A DNA stretch of 5,166 nucleotides from an uncultured Rickettsiales bacterium (GCA_944390875.1 CALXRO010000111.1:1-5166), one strand, 5' to 3'; counted from the stretch's first letter, positions 1 through 5,166 are shown. Made by a program: numbers and translations. The notes: generated by a model from the sequence alone, not told the origin.

Positions 1-26
1 GTATAAGTCAAGTATAATTCTATAAC

Positions 27-57
27 TTGTTTTCTTATTATTATCAAGTATTATAAA
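27..57 (+). promoter_or_regulatory. weak candidate sigma70 promoter for the IalB-like gene
   Basis: TTGTTT (27-32) and TATAAA (52-57) are separated by 19 bases, which is longer than the usual 17. A second TATAAT lies at 13-18, but its -35 would fall too close to or beyond the window edge. Such matches are common by chance in DNA this AT-rich, so this is only a suggestion. The gene could also be transcribed from upstream of the window. Confidence 0.25.
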
Positions 58-79
58 TATCGTTATTGTAATTTTGTTT

Positions 80-595
80 ATGAACAACAAAAAAATTACT
101 TATTTTTTGATATTTATATTAGTATTATACTGTCATAAAGGAGTAGCTGGTAACAGTAGGCCATTGGCTGTATTTGGCGACTGGGTAATTTTTAGAACAA
201 CAGATAAAGAAGCAAAGAAATTAATATGTTATATAATGTCTTTACCAAGTAAAAGATATGATAACTTAAATAAAAGAGGGGAATCTTTTTTTGTTGTTTT
301 TAAATATGCAGGGGAAAAGGAATCTGAAATATTTCTTTCTTATGGTCAAATTTCAAAAAAAGAAATTACAAATGCTGAGATAAATATACAAAAAATAAAA
401 TTTCCAATTATGACTCATGAAGATAAAGGTTGGGCATATAATTATTTTGATGATAGAAATATAATAAAAGAATTAAAAAGAACTCCAATATTTAGTGTTG
501 AAGTTGAATATGAAAATGGTCAAAAACTGATAGATATATATTCTCTTAACGGTTTTGTTGAAGCTTATGAAAGATTATTAAAAATGTGTGAATAA
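80..595 (+). CDS. IalB-family (invasion-associated locus B-like) exported protein
   Basis: The product has 171 residues. Residues 4-23 form a signal peptide: Lys4-Lys5, a hydrophobic core at 8-17, and probable cleavage after the GVA at 21-23. The mature part fits the IalB family as found in Rickettsiales. It has VFGDW (31-35) at the start, a Cys at 50 in LICY, a KRGE segment near 67-70, a GWAY motif in the middle, and a closing segment with DIYSLNGF followed by AYERLLKMC. Cys50 and the Cys before the last residue could form a disulfide in the periplasm. IalB was named for erythrocyte invasion in Bartonella, but family members are widespread in Alphaproteobacteria and the role here is unknown. 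The start was set at ATG 80; an in-frame TTG at 74 is possible but less likely. Neither start has a visible Shine-Dalgarno site. The next gene begins 2 bases after the stop, so the two are probably co-transcribed and translationally coupled. Confidence 0.8.
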   Translation: MNNKKITYFLIFILVLYCHKGVAGNSRPLAVFGDWVIFRTTDKEAKKLICYIMSLPSKRYDNLNKRGESFFVVFKYAGEKESEIFLSYGQISKKEITNAEINIQKIKFPIMTHEDKGWAYNYFDDRNIIKELKRTPIFSVEVEYENGQKLIDIYSLNGFVEAYERLLKMCE

Positions 596-597
596 TT

Positions 598-1380
598 ATG
601 AAAACAAAATATAAAATCTTATTTTTACTATTAGTATTAGCCTTAATAATATCTTTTTCATTTAATTTTTATTTGTTGTATAATAGAAATAAATTTTATG
701 ATTTTAAAAATAATAATAATAATGTTATTAAGGAAAATAGCATAATAAAAAATGATATATCAGATTTAAAAAATAAAATAAAAAATATTGAGGATAGACA
801 AAATAATATTGAAACAAATTTAACAAAAATAATTAATGATATTAATGATTACAATAATTCTTTAATTCAAATACAAAATCAAACAACTTCTGGAAAAGAT
901 AATAATATAAAAATAATTATAAGTTTATTAGAACTAAAGGATTATATCTTATTAGGTAAAGATTTTTCAGAAAGTTTAGATATTTTGGAAGATTTAACAA
1001 GAAAAAATAATGTTTTACATACGATTATAATGAAATTTTATGATTATAAAAATCATACAATAACTAATGATGATATTATGAAAAATTTTTTAAGAGAATT
1101 AAATAATATAAAAATTGATAAAAATAATGATAAAAAATTAATAAATCTTATAAAGAGTAATATCAGAATGGTTAAATCAAATGAAAGTAAGAATATATCT
1201 TTAATTTTAGAAAAATTTAAAGATCTTTTAAATAAGAATGAATATAGTGAATTACTTAATTTGCTTGAACAAAATAAAAATGTAAGTAATTTTGAAAATA
1301 CAATTAAAATCATATCAATAAAACTTGAACTAAGTCTATTAATAAAGGAAGCACTTAATATAGTATACAAACAAAACTAA
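598..1380 (+). CDS. membrane-anchored coiled-coil protein, divergent mitofilin/Mic60-like (COG4223-type)
   Basis: The product has 260 residues, very rich in Asn, Lys and Ile. A single membrane segment lies at about residues 7-28, with a short basic N-terminus. An Asn run (38-42, five AAT codons) follows, then a likely coiled coil at about 43-95 with heptad-like Ile/Leu spacing. The rest (about 104-260) is an alpha-helical domain. Two parts of it match, from memory, the alphaproteobacterial mitofilin-like family. One is LLELKDYILLGKDFSESLDIL (110-130), comparable to the family pattern of a helix, then G-x-x-F, then E-L-x-x-L. The other is a late helix pair around LEKFKDLLNKNEYSELLNLLEQ, comparable to the family's L-x-x-GDL-x-x-A-x-x-x-L block. 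The membrane anchor plus coiled coil plus helical C-terminal layout also fits. Mic60 homologues shape inner membranes and contact outer-membrane barrels; that role is inferred here. Residue-level conservation is weak, and a generic coiled-coil membrane protein is the alternative. There is no Shine-Dalgarno site, so translation probably depends on coupling to the gene before it. Confidence 0.55.
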   Translation: MKTKYKILFLLLVLALIISFSFNFYLLYNRNKFYDFKNNNNNVIKENSIIKNDISDLKNKIKNIEDRQNNIETNLTKIINDINDYNNSLIQIQNQTTSGKDNNIKIIISLLELKDYILLGKDFSESLDILEDLTRKNNVLHTIIMKFYDYKNHTITNDDIMKNFLRELNNIKIDKNNDKKLINLIKSNIRMVKSNESKNISLILEKFKDLLNKNEYSELLNLLEQNKNVSNFENTIKIISIKLELSLLIKEALNIVYKQN

Positions 1381-1401
1381 AATTGATATAAAGAATCAAT
1401 T
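1381..1401. repeat. 7-bp inverted repeat next to the stop codon
   Basis: AATTGAT (1381-1387) and ATCAATT (1395-1401) are perfect inverted copies around a 7-base loop, starting at the first base after the stop codon. The stem has only one G-C pair, so the hairpin would be weak. It may be chance in AT-rich DNA, or it may help protect the 3' end of the message together with the stronger hairpin just downstream. Confidence 0.4.
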
Positions 1402-1415
1402 ATGGATAATAAAAC

Positions 1416-1439
1416 AGGCTGTCTATAAAAAGACAGCCT
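1416..1439 (+). terminator. perfect 9-bp hairpin, probable terminator or 3'-end structure lacking an immediate T run
   Basis: AGGCTGTCT (1416-1424) and AGACAGCCT (1431-1439) pair perfectly around a 6-base loop. The stem has five G-C pairs, striking in this AT-rich gap. On the plus strand it is followed by ATTATGAATG, not a T run, so it is not a textbook Rho-independent terminator. Read on the minus strand it is followed by GTTTTATTA, which is a better fit, but no minus-strand gene lies to its right in this window. Its position 36 bases after the stop codon still makes a 3'-end function for the upstream unit the simplest reading. Confidence 0.5.
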
Positions 1440-1588
1440 ATTATGAATGCTAAAATAATAATTTTTTGGTTTTTTATATTATGTTTAATAAAACAAAGTT
1501 ATTATATCATAACTTAAAATTAAAGTCAAATATTATTTTGAAATTTTTTATTTTTATTATTAATATAATTTTCATGAAACGATAATCT

Positions 1589-1608
1589 TATTGCATAACC
1601 TATTGCAT
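1589..1608 (+). repeat. 8-bp direct repeat TATTGCAT overlapping the rpsF -35 box
   Basis: TATTGCAT occurs at 1589-1596 and again at 1601-1608, a 12-base period or slightly more than one helical turn. The second copy contains the -35 box. This layout would suit a protein binding the same DNA face twice, but the copies are short and could be coincidental. No known operator was recognised. Confidence 0.4.
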
Positions 1609-1631
1609 CCTTAAAAAAGGACTATTATAAT
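1603..1631 (+). promoter_or_regulatory. sigma70-type promoter of the rpsF-rpsR-rplI operon
   Basis: The -35 box TTGCAT (1603-1608) and a perfect -10 box TATAAT (1626-1631) are separated by an ideal 17 bases. Transcription would begin near 1638, leaving a leader of about 70 bases before rpsF. The -35 box sits inside the second copy of an 8-bp direct repeat, TATTGCAT, at 1589-1596 and 1601-1608. Confidence 0.7.
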
Positions 1632-1651
1632 TAGACTTGTTATATTTACTT

Positions 1652-1680
1652 AAGGTTATCGCAAACAGCGGTACTTTTTC
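1652..1680 (+). promoter_or_regulatory. rpsF leader hairpin followed by a T run, candidate attenuator
   Basis: In the predicted 5' leader, TATCGC (1657-1662) pairs with GCGGTA (1668-1673) around an AAACA loop, with one T-G wobble. After one mismatch the stem continues weakly with AAGG (1652-1655) against TTTT (1675-1678). The 3' side runs directly into CTTTTTC, so the element has the form of a weak terminator upstream of rpsF. It could be an attenuator or a protein-binding site for autoregulation. The CCG motif reported for S6:S18 leader RNAs is not visible between 1632 and 1708, so that class cannot be assigned. Confidence 0.4.
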
Positions 1681-1708
1681 TTATTAATTTAAAAATAGGA
1701 AGCTGACC

Positions 1709-2056
1709 ATGCCTTTTTATGAGTTAGTTTATATTGCCAGACAAGACTTGGCTCCAACAGAAGTTGATAGTTTGAGCAATAATTTTAAAAAAATTTTAGA
1801 AAGTAATGGCGGAAAACTTGTCTCCAAAGAATATTGGGGATTAAGGACTCTTGCTTATAAAATAAATAAAAATACACGAGGACATTACGTGTTAATGATC
1901 ATTGACTCTCCTTATCCAGCTGTTAAAGAATTGGAAAGGATCATAGGTTTTAATGAAAATATACTAAGAAAAAGTATATTTAGAGTAGATTCACTTCCAT
2001 CAAAGCAATCAGAACTTATGATTTCTGTAAATGCAAAAGATAGTAAAAAATCATAA
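1709..2056 (+). CDS. rpsF: 30S ribosomal protein S6
   Basis: The product has 115 residues, the usual length for the family. It opens with MPFYELVYIARQDL, the first strand of the S6 ferredoxin-like fold. The diagnostic EYWGLRTLAYKI at about 42-53 follows, then NTRGHYVLM and a helix with the LERIIGFNENILR segment before the last strand (FRVD). S6 binds the central domain of 16S rRNA as a heterodimer with S18, the next gene product. The wording (ARQDL, EYWGLR) is typical of Alphaproteobacteria. The start is supported by AGGA at 1697-1700, 8 bases before the ATG. It is the first gene of the ribosomal operon, and the rpsR Shine-Dalgarno site begins just after its stop codon. Confidence 0.97.
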   Translation: MPFYELVYIARQDLAPTEVDSLSNNFKKILESNGGKLVSKEYWGLRTLAYKINKNTRGHYVLMIIDSPYPAVKELERIIGFNENILRKSIFRVDSLPSKQSELMISVNAKDSKKS

Positions 2057-2057
2057 T

Positions 2058-2062
2058 AGGAG
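2058..2062 (+). promoter_or_regulatory. Shine-Dalgarno site that fixes the rpsR start
   Basis: AGGAG lies 4 bases upstream of ATG 2067 and just after the rpsF stop codon. It favours this start over an in-frame ATG at 2031, inside rpsF, and over another at 2088, which is too far downstream. The spacing is on the short side. Confidence 0.75.
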
Positions 2063-2066
2063 ATAT

Positions 2067-2369
2067 ATGAGTGACAATAGAAATTATATGAATGAAACAG
2101 ACCAAGAAGGATATTTAAAAATATCTTTGGTTAATCAAGGAATGTTTGTTAGAAGAAAAAGAGTTTGTCCTTTAAAAGACGTCCCAGATGAAGAAATAAA
2201 TTACAAAAATTTAAAACTTCTTAATAAATATATAACAGAAAGAGGTAAAATCATTCCAAGCAGAATCTCTGGTGTGTCTGCAAAAAAACAAAGAAAACTT
2301 TCTCAAGCAATTAAAAGAGCTAGAAATCTGGCTTTGCTTTCGTTTATAGCAAGGAATGACAATAATTAG
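2067..2369 (+). CDS. rpsR: 30S ribosomal protein S18
   Basis: The product has 100 residues. The S18 core begins around residue 27 with VRRKRVCPLKD (Cys34). It continues with NYKNLKLLNKYITERGKIIPSR (45-66) and SAKKQRKLSQAIKRARNLALL (71-91), all hallmark segments that contact 16S rRNA and the partner protein S6. About 25 residues precede the core, a modest N-terminal extension with no clear motif. The start at 2067 was chosen from AGGAG at 2058-2062; starting at the in-frame ATG 2031 would add 12 residues and overlap rpsF by 26 bases without benefit. It is the middle gene of rpsF-rpsR-rplI, and its stop codon lies within the Shine-Dalgarno region of rplI. Confidence 0.95.
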   Translation: MSDNRNYMNETDQEGYLKISLVNQGMFVRRKRVCPLKDVPDEEINYKNLKLLNKYITERGKIIPSRISGVSAKKQRKLSQAIKRARNLALLSFIARNDNN

Positions 2370-2378
2370 GAGATAAAT

Positions 2379-2978
2379 ATGAAAGTAATTTTAACTTCAA
2401 AAATTAAAAATCTTGGTGATATCGGTGATATAAAAACAGTTACTGATGGTTATGGAAAAAATTATCTTCTACCAAAAAAATTAGCTATAATATATTCAGA
2501 AAAAAATTATGAAGTCTTTGAAGAAAGAAAAAAGCTTATTGAAATCGAGAATATGACTAAAAAACAAAAAGCTGAGGAAATCAAAGATAAAATTGAAAAA
2601 AAAGATATAGTACTTATTGAGGGAGCAGGGGATAATGATAGGCTATATGGTTCAATTAGTGCAGCAAAATTGGCTAATTTTGTAAATAATATGATTAAAG
2701 AACCTAAAGCTATTTCAAGAGGTGATATATTTATAAAAGAACCTATAAAAACACTTGGTAAATTTACTGTTATGTTTAATTTACATTCCGATATTTCTTT
2801 AGAGAAAGATGTTATAGTTGCCAGATCTAAAGAAGAAGCTGAAAAGATAAAAAAAGGTGAATTTATCAAAAAAGAAGACAAGAAAAATAAAAAAGACAAT
2901 AAAGAATCAGGAGAAGATGAAAATAAAAAAGATGATACAACCTCTATAGATAAGGAAAATAATAAGAATATTAAATAA
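2379..2978 (+). CDS. rplI: 50S ribosomal protein L9 with charged C-terminal tail
   Basis: The product has 199 residues against about 150 for a standard L9. The N-terminal rRNA-binding domain is clear: GDIGDIKTV (13-21) and DGYGKNYLLPKKLA (23-36). A long connecting helix covers about 41-75. The C-terminal domain (about 76-149) includes DRLYGSISAAKLA and EPIKTLGKF. From about residue 147 the sequence VARSKEEAEKIKKGE resembles the start of the acidic/basic tail found on many alphaproteobacterial L9 proteins. Here the tail (151-199) is very rich in Lys, Glu, Asp and Asn and is probably disordered. L9 binds 23S rRNA near the base of the L1 stalk and helps reading-frame fidelity. AGGAG at 2368-2372, overlapping the rpsR stop codon, is 6 bases before the ATG. 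It is the last gene of the operon and is followed by a strong terminator. Confidence 0.96.
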   Translation: MKVILTSKIKNLGDIGDIKTVTDGYGKNYLLPKKLAIIYSEKNYEVFEERKKLIEIENMTKKQKAEEIKDKIEKKDIVLIEGAGDNDRLYGSISAAKLANFVNNMIKEPKAISRGDIFIKEPIKTLGKFTVMFNLHSDISLEKDVIVARSKEEAEKIKKGEFIKKEDKKNKKDNKESGEDENKKDDTTSIDKENNKNIK

Positions 2979-2995
2979 ATTTATTTAATGCAAAG

Positions 2996-3033
2996 CAAGC
3001 TGTATATTACTTATTATATAGCTTGTTTTTTTT
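2996..3033 (+). terminator. Rho-independent terminator of the rpsF-rpsR-rplI operon
   Basis: CAAGCTGTATA (2996-3006) pairs with TATATAGCTTG (3015-3025) over 11 bp with one G-T wobble and an 8-base loop. Eight T residues (3026-3033) follow at once. It starts 18 bases after the rplI stop codon and separates this operon from the barrel-comEC unit. Confidence 0.9.
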
Positions 3034-3046
3034 AAGTAAAACTTAA

Positions 3047-3074
3047 TTGACTTAATTTGTGGAACAAATATATT
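3047..3074 (+). promoter_or_regulatory. candidate promoter of the barrel-comEC unit
   Basis: TTGACT (3047-3052) is close to the -35 consensus, and TATATT (3069-3074) lies 16 bases downstream as a fair -10 box. The -10 box falls within a perfect 12-bp palindrome (CAAATATATTTG, 3065-3076), a possible operator. The preceding terminator means this unit needs its own promoter, which strengthens the call. Confidence 0.5.
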
Positions 3075-3102
3075 TGATAATATAGATTATTTAAATTAAG
3101 CA

Positions 3103-4266
3103 ATGAAACATAAGAAATTATTAATTTTAACTATAATTGCAGGTACTTTTGTCCAAGAATTAGCCTATTCCGAAGTAGTTTCAAAGAAAGATTCATACTA
3201 TTTCCCTTACATAAGTGGCTCGTTGTTGATAGAAGAAAAATATGATAGATTACTTGATGGAAATAATGGTTTTCGTGGGGATAAAAAAGATTTATTGTTT
3301 ACATATGTAAATACAAATATTAACATAAATTTCACAAATTATTTTTCTCTTGGATCAAGATTTATATTAAGACCTACAGAAAAAAGGAATAATTTACATA
3401 TATACAATGATTTTTATGGAAACGAGATTCTAATAAAAAGAGACTTTTATTTTTTTAAATCTTATGGATTTCTTCTTGAAGAATTGTATCTTGAATATAA
3501 AGAAGAATTATTTCGTGCAGGTTTTGGAAAATTCAATCCAGGTTTTGGTTATGCATACAATAATGACAGATATTATGGAATCTTAGGACAAAACATTGTT
3601 GATCAATATAAACTTTCAGAGGTTCTTGGTGCTTTTGTGGTAATGCAGTTGCCAATGCTAAATATGAGATTAGATATGTTTAATAAAGATACAACTTTTA
3701 TGAGTGGAAGTTTGCTTGGTAATAGAAATACTTATAATGCTGAACACAATCCTGGAAATTCTGGTAATATGCTGAATTTTTCTCTGTCAGGTGATTTTCT
3801 TCTAAAGGAAAATATAAAAATGAATTTTGGCTATAGAAATTTAGGCGTTAAAAAAGATGAATTTAAAAAAAGAGAATCAAGTTTTCTTGCTGGTTTAGAA
3901 TATATTGTGGAAGAAGGACAATTTAATTTAGGTTATGCCGCTTCAACTGAAGTAGTATATGTTAACAATTATAATGGTGATATGGGAAGACATGTTTTGT
4001 TTGCGACTGCAAATTTACCTTTTTTCTACGGCGGTTGGAATTTTGGATTGAATTATAGTTTAAAAATGGATTTTGAAGAAAAATTTGATTCTGCATATAG
4101 CCAAATTTTTGGAGCCGGTATAGGCTATACATTTAAAAATGGAATAATGATAGACTTTGCAAGAAAATTTGAGCGTGAAACATATAAATTAGGTAAAAAC
4201 TACGGGGAAAAAGAATTTTGTTTAAGTTCATGGGGTGCTAGAATTTCATATAATCTGAAGTTTTAG
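3103..4266 (+). CDS. outer-membrane beta-barrel protein, porin-like
   Basis: The product has 387 residues. A signal peptide covers about 1-23: basic MKHKK, hydrophobic 6-17, and A-Y-S before a probable cleavage site. The mature part shows a porin pattern of many alternating hydrophobic/aromatic strands separated by polar turns, with no long hydrophobic helix. Examples are NININFTNYFSLGSRFIL, FSLSGDFLLKENIKMNFGY and FGAGIGYTFKNGIMIDFA. It ends in ISYNLKF, the terminal Phe being the usual BAM-recognition signal of outer-membrane barrels. The length suits a 16-strand-type barrel, but strand number was not computed. Substrate is unknown; I recognise the fold type, not a named family. The start is ATG 3103, without a clear Shine-Dalgarno site. 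Its stop codon TAG shares its last base with the comEC GTG start, so the two genes are almost certainly one transcript. Confidence 0.75.
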   Translation: MKHKKLLILTIIAGTFVQELAYSEVVSKKDSYYFPYISGSLLIEEKYDRLLDGNNGFRGDKKDLLFTYVNTNININFTNYFSLGSRFILRPTEKRNNLHIYNDFYGNEILIKRDFYFFKSYGFLLEELYLEYKEELFRAGFGKFNPGFGYAYNNDRYYGILGQNIVDQYKLSEVLGAFVVMQLPMLNMRLDMFNKDTTFMSGSLLGNRNTYNAEHNPGNSGNMLNFSLSGDFLLKENIKMNFGYRNLGVKKDEFKKRESSFLAGLEYIVEEGQFNLGYAASTEVVYVNNYNGDMGRHVLFATANLPFFYGGWNFGLNYSLKMDFEEKFDSAYSQIFGAGIGYTFKNGIMIDFARKFERETYKLGKNYGEKEFCLSSWGARISYNLKF

Positions 4267-5166
4267 TGATTTTTAATGATTTTCTTAATGAGCAAGATAA
4301 CCATATATTATGGTTACCAATAATTTTTATTCTTGGTTGTTTTATAGGTTTTAATTTTTGTATAAAATTATATATTTACATAGCAATTGTCTTCACATCA
4401 TTTTTTTTATTTGTTATTTTTAATAAACACCTAATTAAGTATTTATTTTTAATAATACTATTCTTATCATTAGGTTCTTTTAGAACAAATATTTATATAA
4501 ATAATTATAAATATCCGGAAATTAATTATAATATTGGGAAAGTTCGTATAACTGGCAAAATAGTAGATAAATTATTAAAAATTCAATCTAATAGCAATAA
4601 TTTATTAAGATATATAACTATTGATGTAGACTCAATAGAACCAATAAATAAAAATTCAAAATTCTCAAAAGATAATAACTTTCGGAAGCCAAAATTTATA
4701 AGAATAAAAATGTTAGATAATATTGATATTGAATACGGTACTGTTTTAATAGAAGCAAATGTTTTACCAATTCAAAATAAAAATTTTGATTCAGATTTTG
4801 ATTTACAAATGTATTTTTACTTTAAAAAAATAGGTGGTATTGGTTATAATGGAAAAATTATAAAATATTTTGAAAAAACTAATAAACCAACATTAAAACA
4901 AAGACTTTCTGATTTTAGGGAAAAAATAGCGATTAAAATTTTATCAAATAAAGAAAATAGTCTGTCAATGAATTTACTTTCCGTAATAATGATTGGTCAG
5001 AGGAATTTAGCTGATAAAAATATGTTAGAAATTATGAATAAATCAGGTTTGTCACATATAATGTCAATATCCGGTTTGCAGATGATGATTTTGACTTATT
5101 TTGTTATATTTTTTACTAAGCAAATATTTTGTTTACATTATGATTCTTTTAATAGATATAACGTTT
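4266..5166 (+). CDS. comEC: ComEC/Rec2-type DNA-uptake channel, N-terminal part (runs off the window)
   Basis: The frame is open for 300 codons to the window edge with no frameshift. ComEC moves single-stranded DNA across the inner membrane during transformation. Residues 15-52 and 59-69 are hydrophobic membrane segments, ending in GSFR. A region starting near 91 (GKVRITGKIVD) fits the OB-fold-containing N-terminal domain (DUF4131 type). The start of the Competence domain follows, with LSVIMIGQRNLADKNMLEIM and the core motif HIMSISGLQM (264-273), where the family usually has HLxAISGLHM. The His to Gln change at 272 is notable. The start is GTG 4266, overlapping the previous stop codon by one base with a weak GAAG at 4257-4260. 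The first in-frame ATG (4710, residue 149) would remove all the early membrane segments. The channel helices and any C-terminal nuclease-like domain lie outside the window. Confidence 0.85.
   Translation, partial: MIFNDFLNEQDNHILWLPIIFILGCFIGFNFCIKLYIYIAIVFTSFFLFVIFNKHLIKYLFLIILFLSLGSFRTNIYINNYKYPEINYNIGKVRITGKIVDKLLKIQSNSNNLLRYITIDVDSIEPINKNSKFSKDNNFRKPKFIRIKMLDNIDIEYGTVLIEANVLPIQNKNFDSDFDLQMYFYFKKIGGIGYNGKIIKYFEKTNKPTLKQRLSDFREKIAIKILSNKENSLSMNLLSVIMIGQRNLADKNMLEIMNKSGLSHIMSISGLQMMILTYFVIFFTKQIFCLHYDSFNRYNV

Larger units (their letters stand above)
1381..1708. other. 328-base intergenic region without a gene
   Basis: No credible coding frame was seen on either strand. Starting from the left it holds a 7-bp inverted repeat directly after the stop codon and a 9-bp perfect hairpin at 1416-1439. 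A T-rich stretch near 1460-1476 comes next, where transcription from the left could fade out. About 100 bases of plain AT-rich sequence follow, then an 8-bp direct repeat with a promoter at 1589-1631 and a leader hairpin at 1652-1680. The left part belongs to the end of the upstream unit and the right part to the ribosomal-protein operon. Confidence 0.7.

Noticed and set aside
74..79. TTG start for the IalB-like gene
   Set aside because: It adds only two residues before an ATG, with no ribosome-binding site in its favour.
122..133. Possible lipoprotein Cys at residue 18 of the IalB-like protein
   Set aside because: The residue before the Cys is Tyr, not Gly, Ala or Ser, so there is no lipobox; a standard signal peptide fits better.
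1053..1370. Minus-strand open frame of 105 codons
   Set aside because: It lies wholly inside the mitofilin-like gene on the other strand, has a Leu/Ile/Phe/Ser-rich composition expected from the complement of Lys/Asn codons, and has no start signal or recognisable domain.
1632..1708. Known S6:S18-binding leader RNA
   Set aside because: The CCG motif reported for that leader class is not present in the predicted leader; only a generic hairpin can be supported.
2031..2066. Upstream in-frame start for rpsR
   Set aside because: It would overlap rpsF by 26 bases and lacks a Shine-Dalgarno site, whereas ATG 2067 has AGGAG.
2507..2899. Minus-strand open frame of 130 codons
   Set aside because: It is the complement of the certain rplI gene; the Ser/Phe/Ile-rich product is an artefact of AT-rich coding sequence.
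4276..4323. Short ATG frame at the 5' end of comEC
   Set aside because: It is out of frame with comEC and stops after 15 codons; the GTG at 4266 opens the long frame.
4401..4408. Run of eight T in comEC as a frameshift or phase-variation site
   Set aside because: The comEC frame reads cleanly through it to the window edge with expected family motifs, so no break is present; variability cannot be judged from one sequence.

Overview
This is an AT-rich window (GC roughly a quarter by eye) with every gene on the plus strand. It looks like chromosomal DNA of an alphaproteobacterium of the Rickettsiales type. The S6, S18 and L9 proteins carry alphaproteobacterial wording: FIARQDL-like and EYWGLR segments in S6, VSAKKQR in S18, and VARSKEEAEKIKKGE at the start of a charged L9 tail. 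The first gene matches the IalB-like secreted proteins seen in Rickettsiales. The genus cannot be fixed from this sequence. No mobile element, CRISPR array, tRNA or rRNA was found.

Bases 1-1380 hold a two-gene unit. It consists of an exported IalB-family protein (80-595) and, 2 bases later, a membrane-anchored coiled-coil protein (598-1380). The C-terminal half of the second protein reads like a worn version of the alphaproteobacterial mitofilin/Mic60-type domain (COG4223). Bases 1381-1708 contain no gene. They hold two inverted repeats just after the stop codon, a long featureless AT-rich stretch, a good sigma70-type promoter, and a leader hairpin followed by a T run.

Bases 1709-2978 are the classic rpsF-rpsR-rplI ribosomal-protein operon, tightly packed with strong Shine-Dalgarno sites. 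It ends at a clear Rho-independent terminator (2996-3033).

Bases 3103-5166 are a second unit with its own candidate promoter. It holds a secreted outer-membrane beta-barrel (porin-like) protein whose stop codon overlaps, by one base, the GTG start of comEC, the inner-membrane DNA-uptake channel. comEC runs off the right edge: 300 codons are visible, and the conserved ComEC core motif is present with one substitution (GLQM for GLHM). A barrel coupled to comEC suggests, but does not prove, an outer/inner membrane pair.

Nothing here is clearly an undescribed system. The most interesting points are the divergent mitofilin-like gene outside its usual heme-gene neighbourhood, the barrel-comEC coupling, and the rpsF leader structure.
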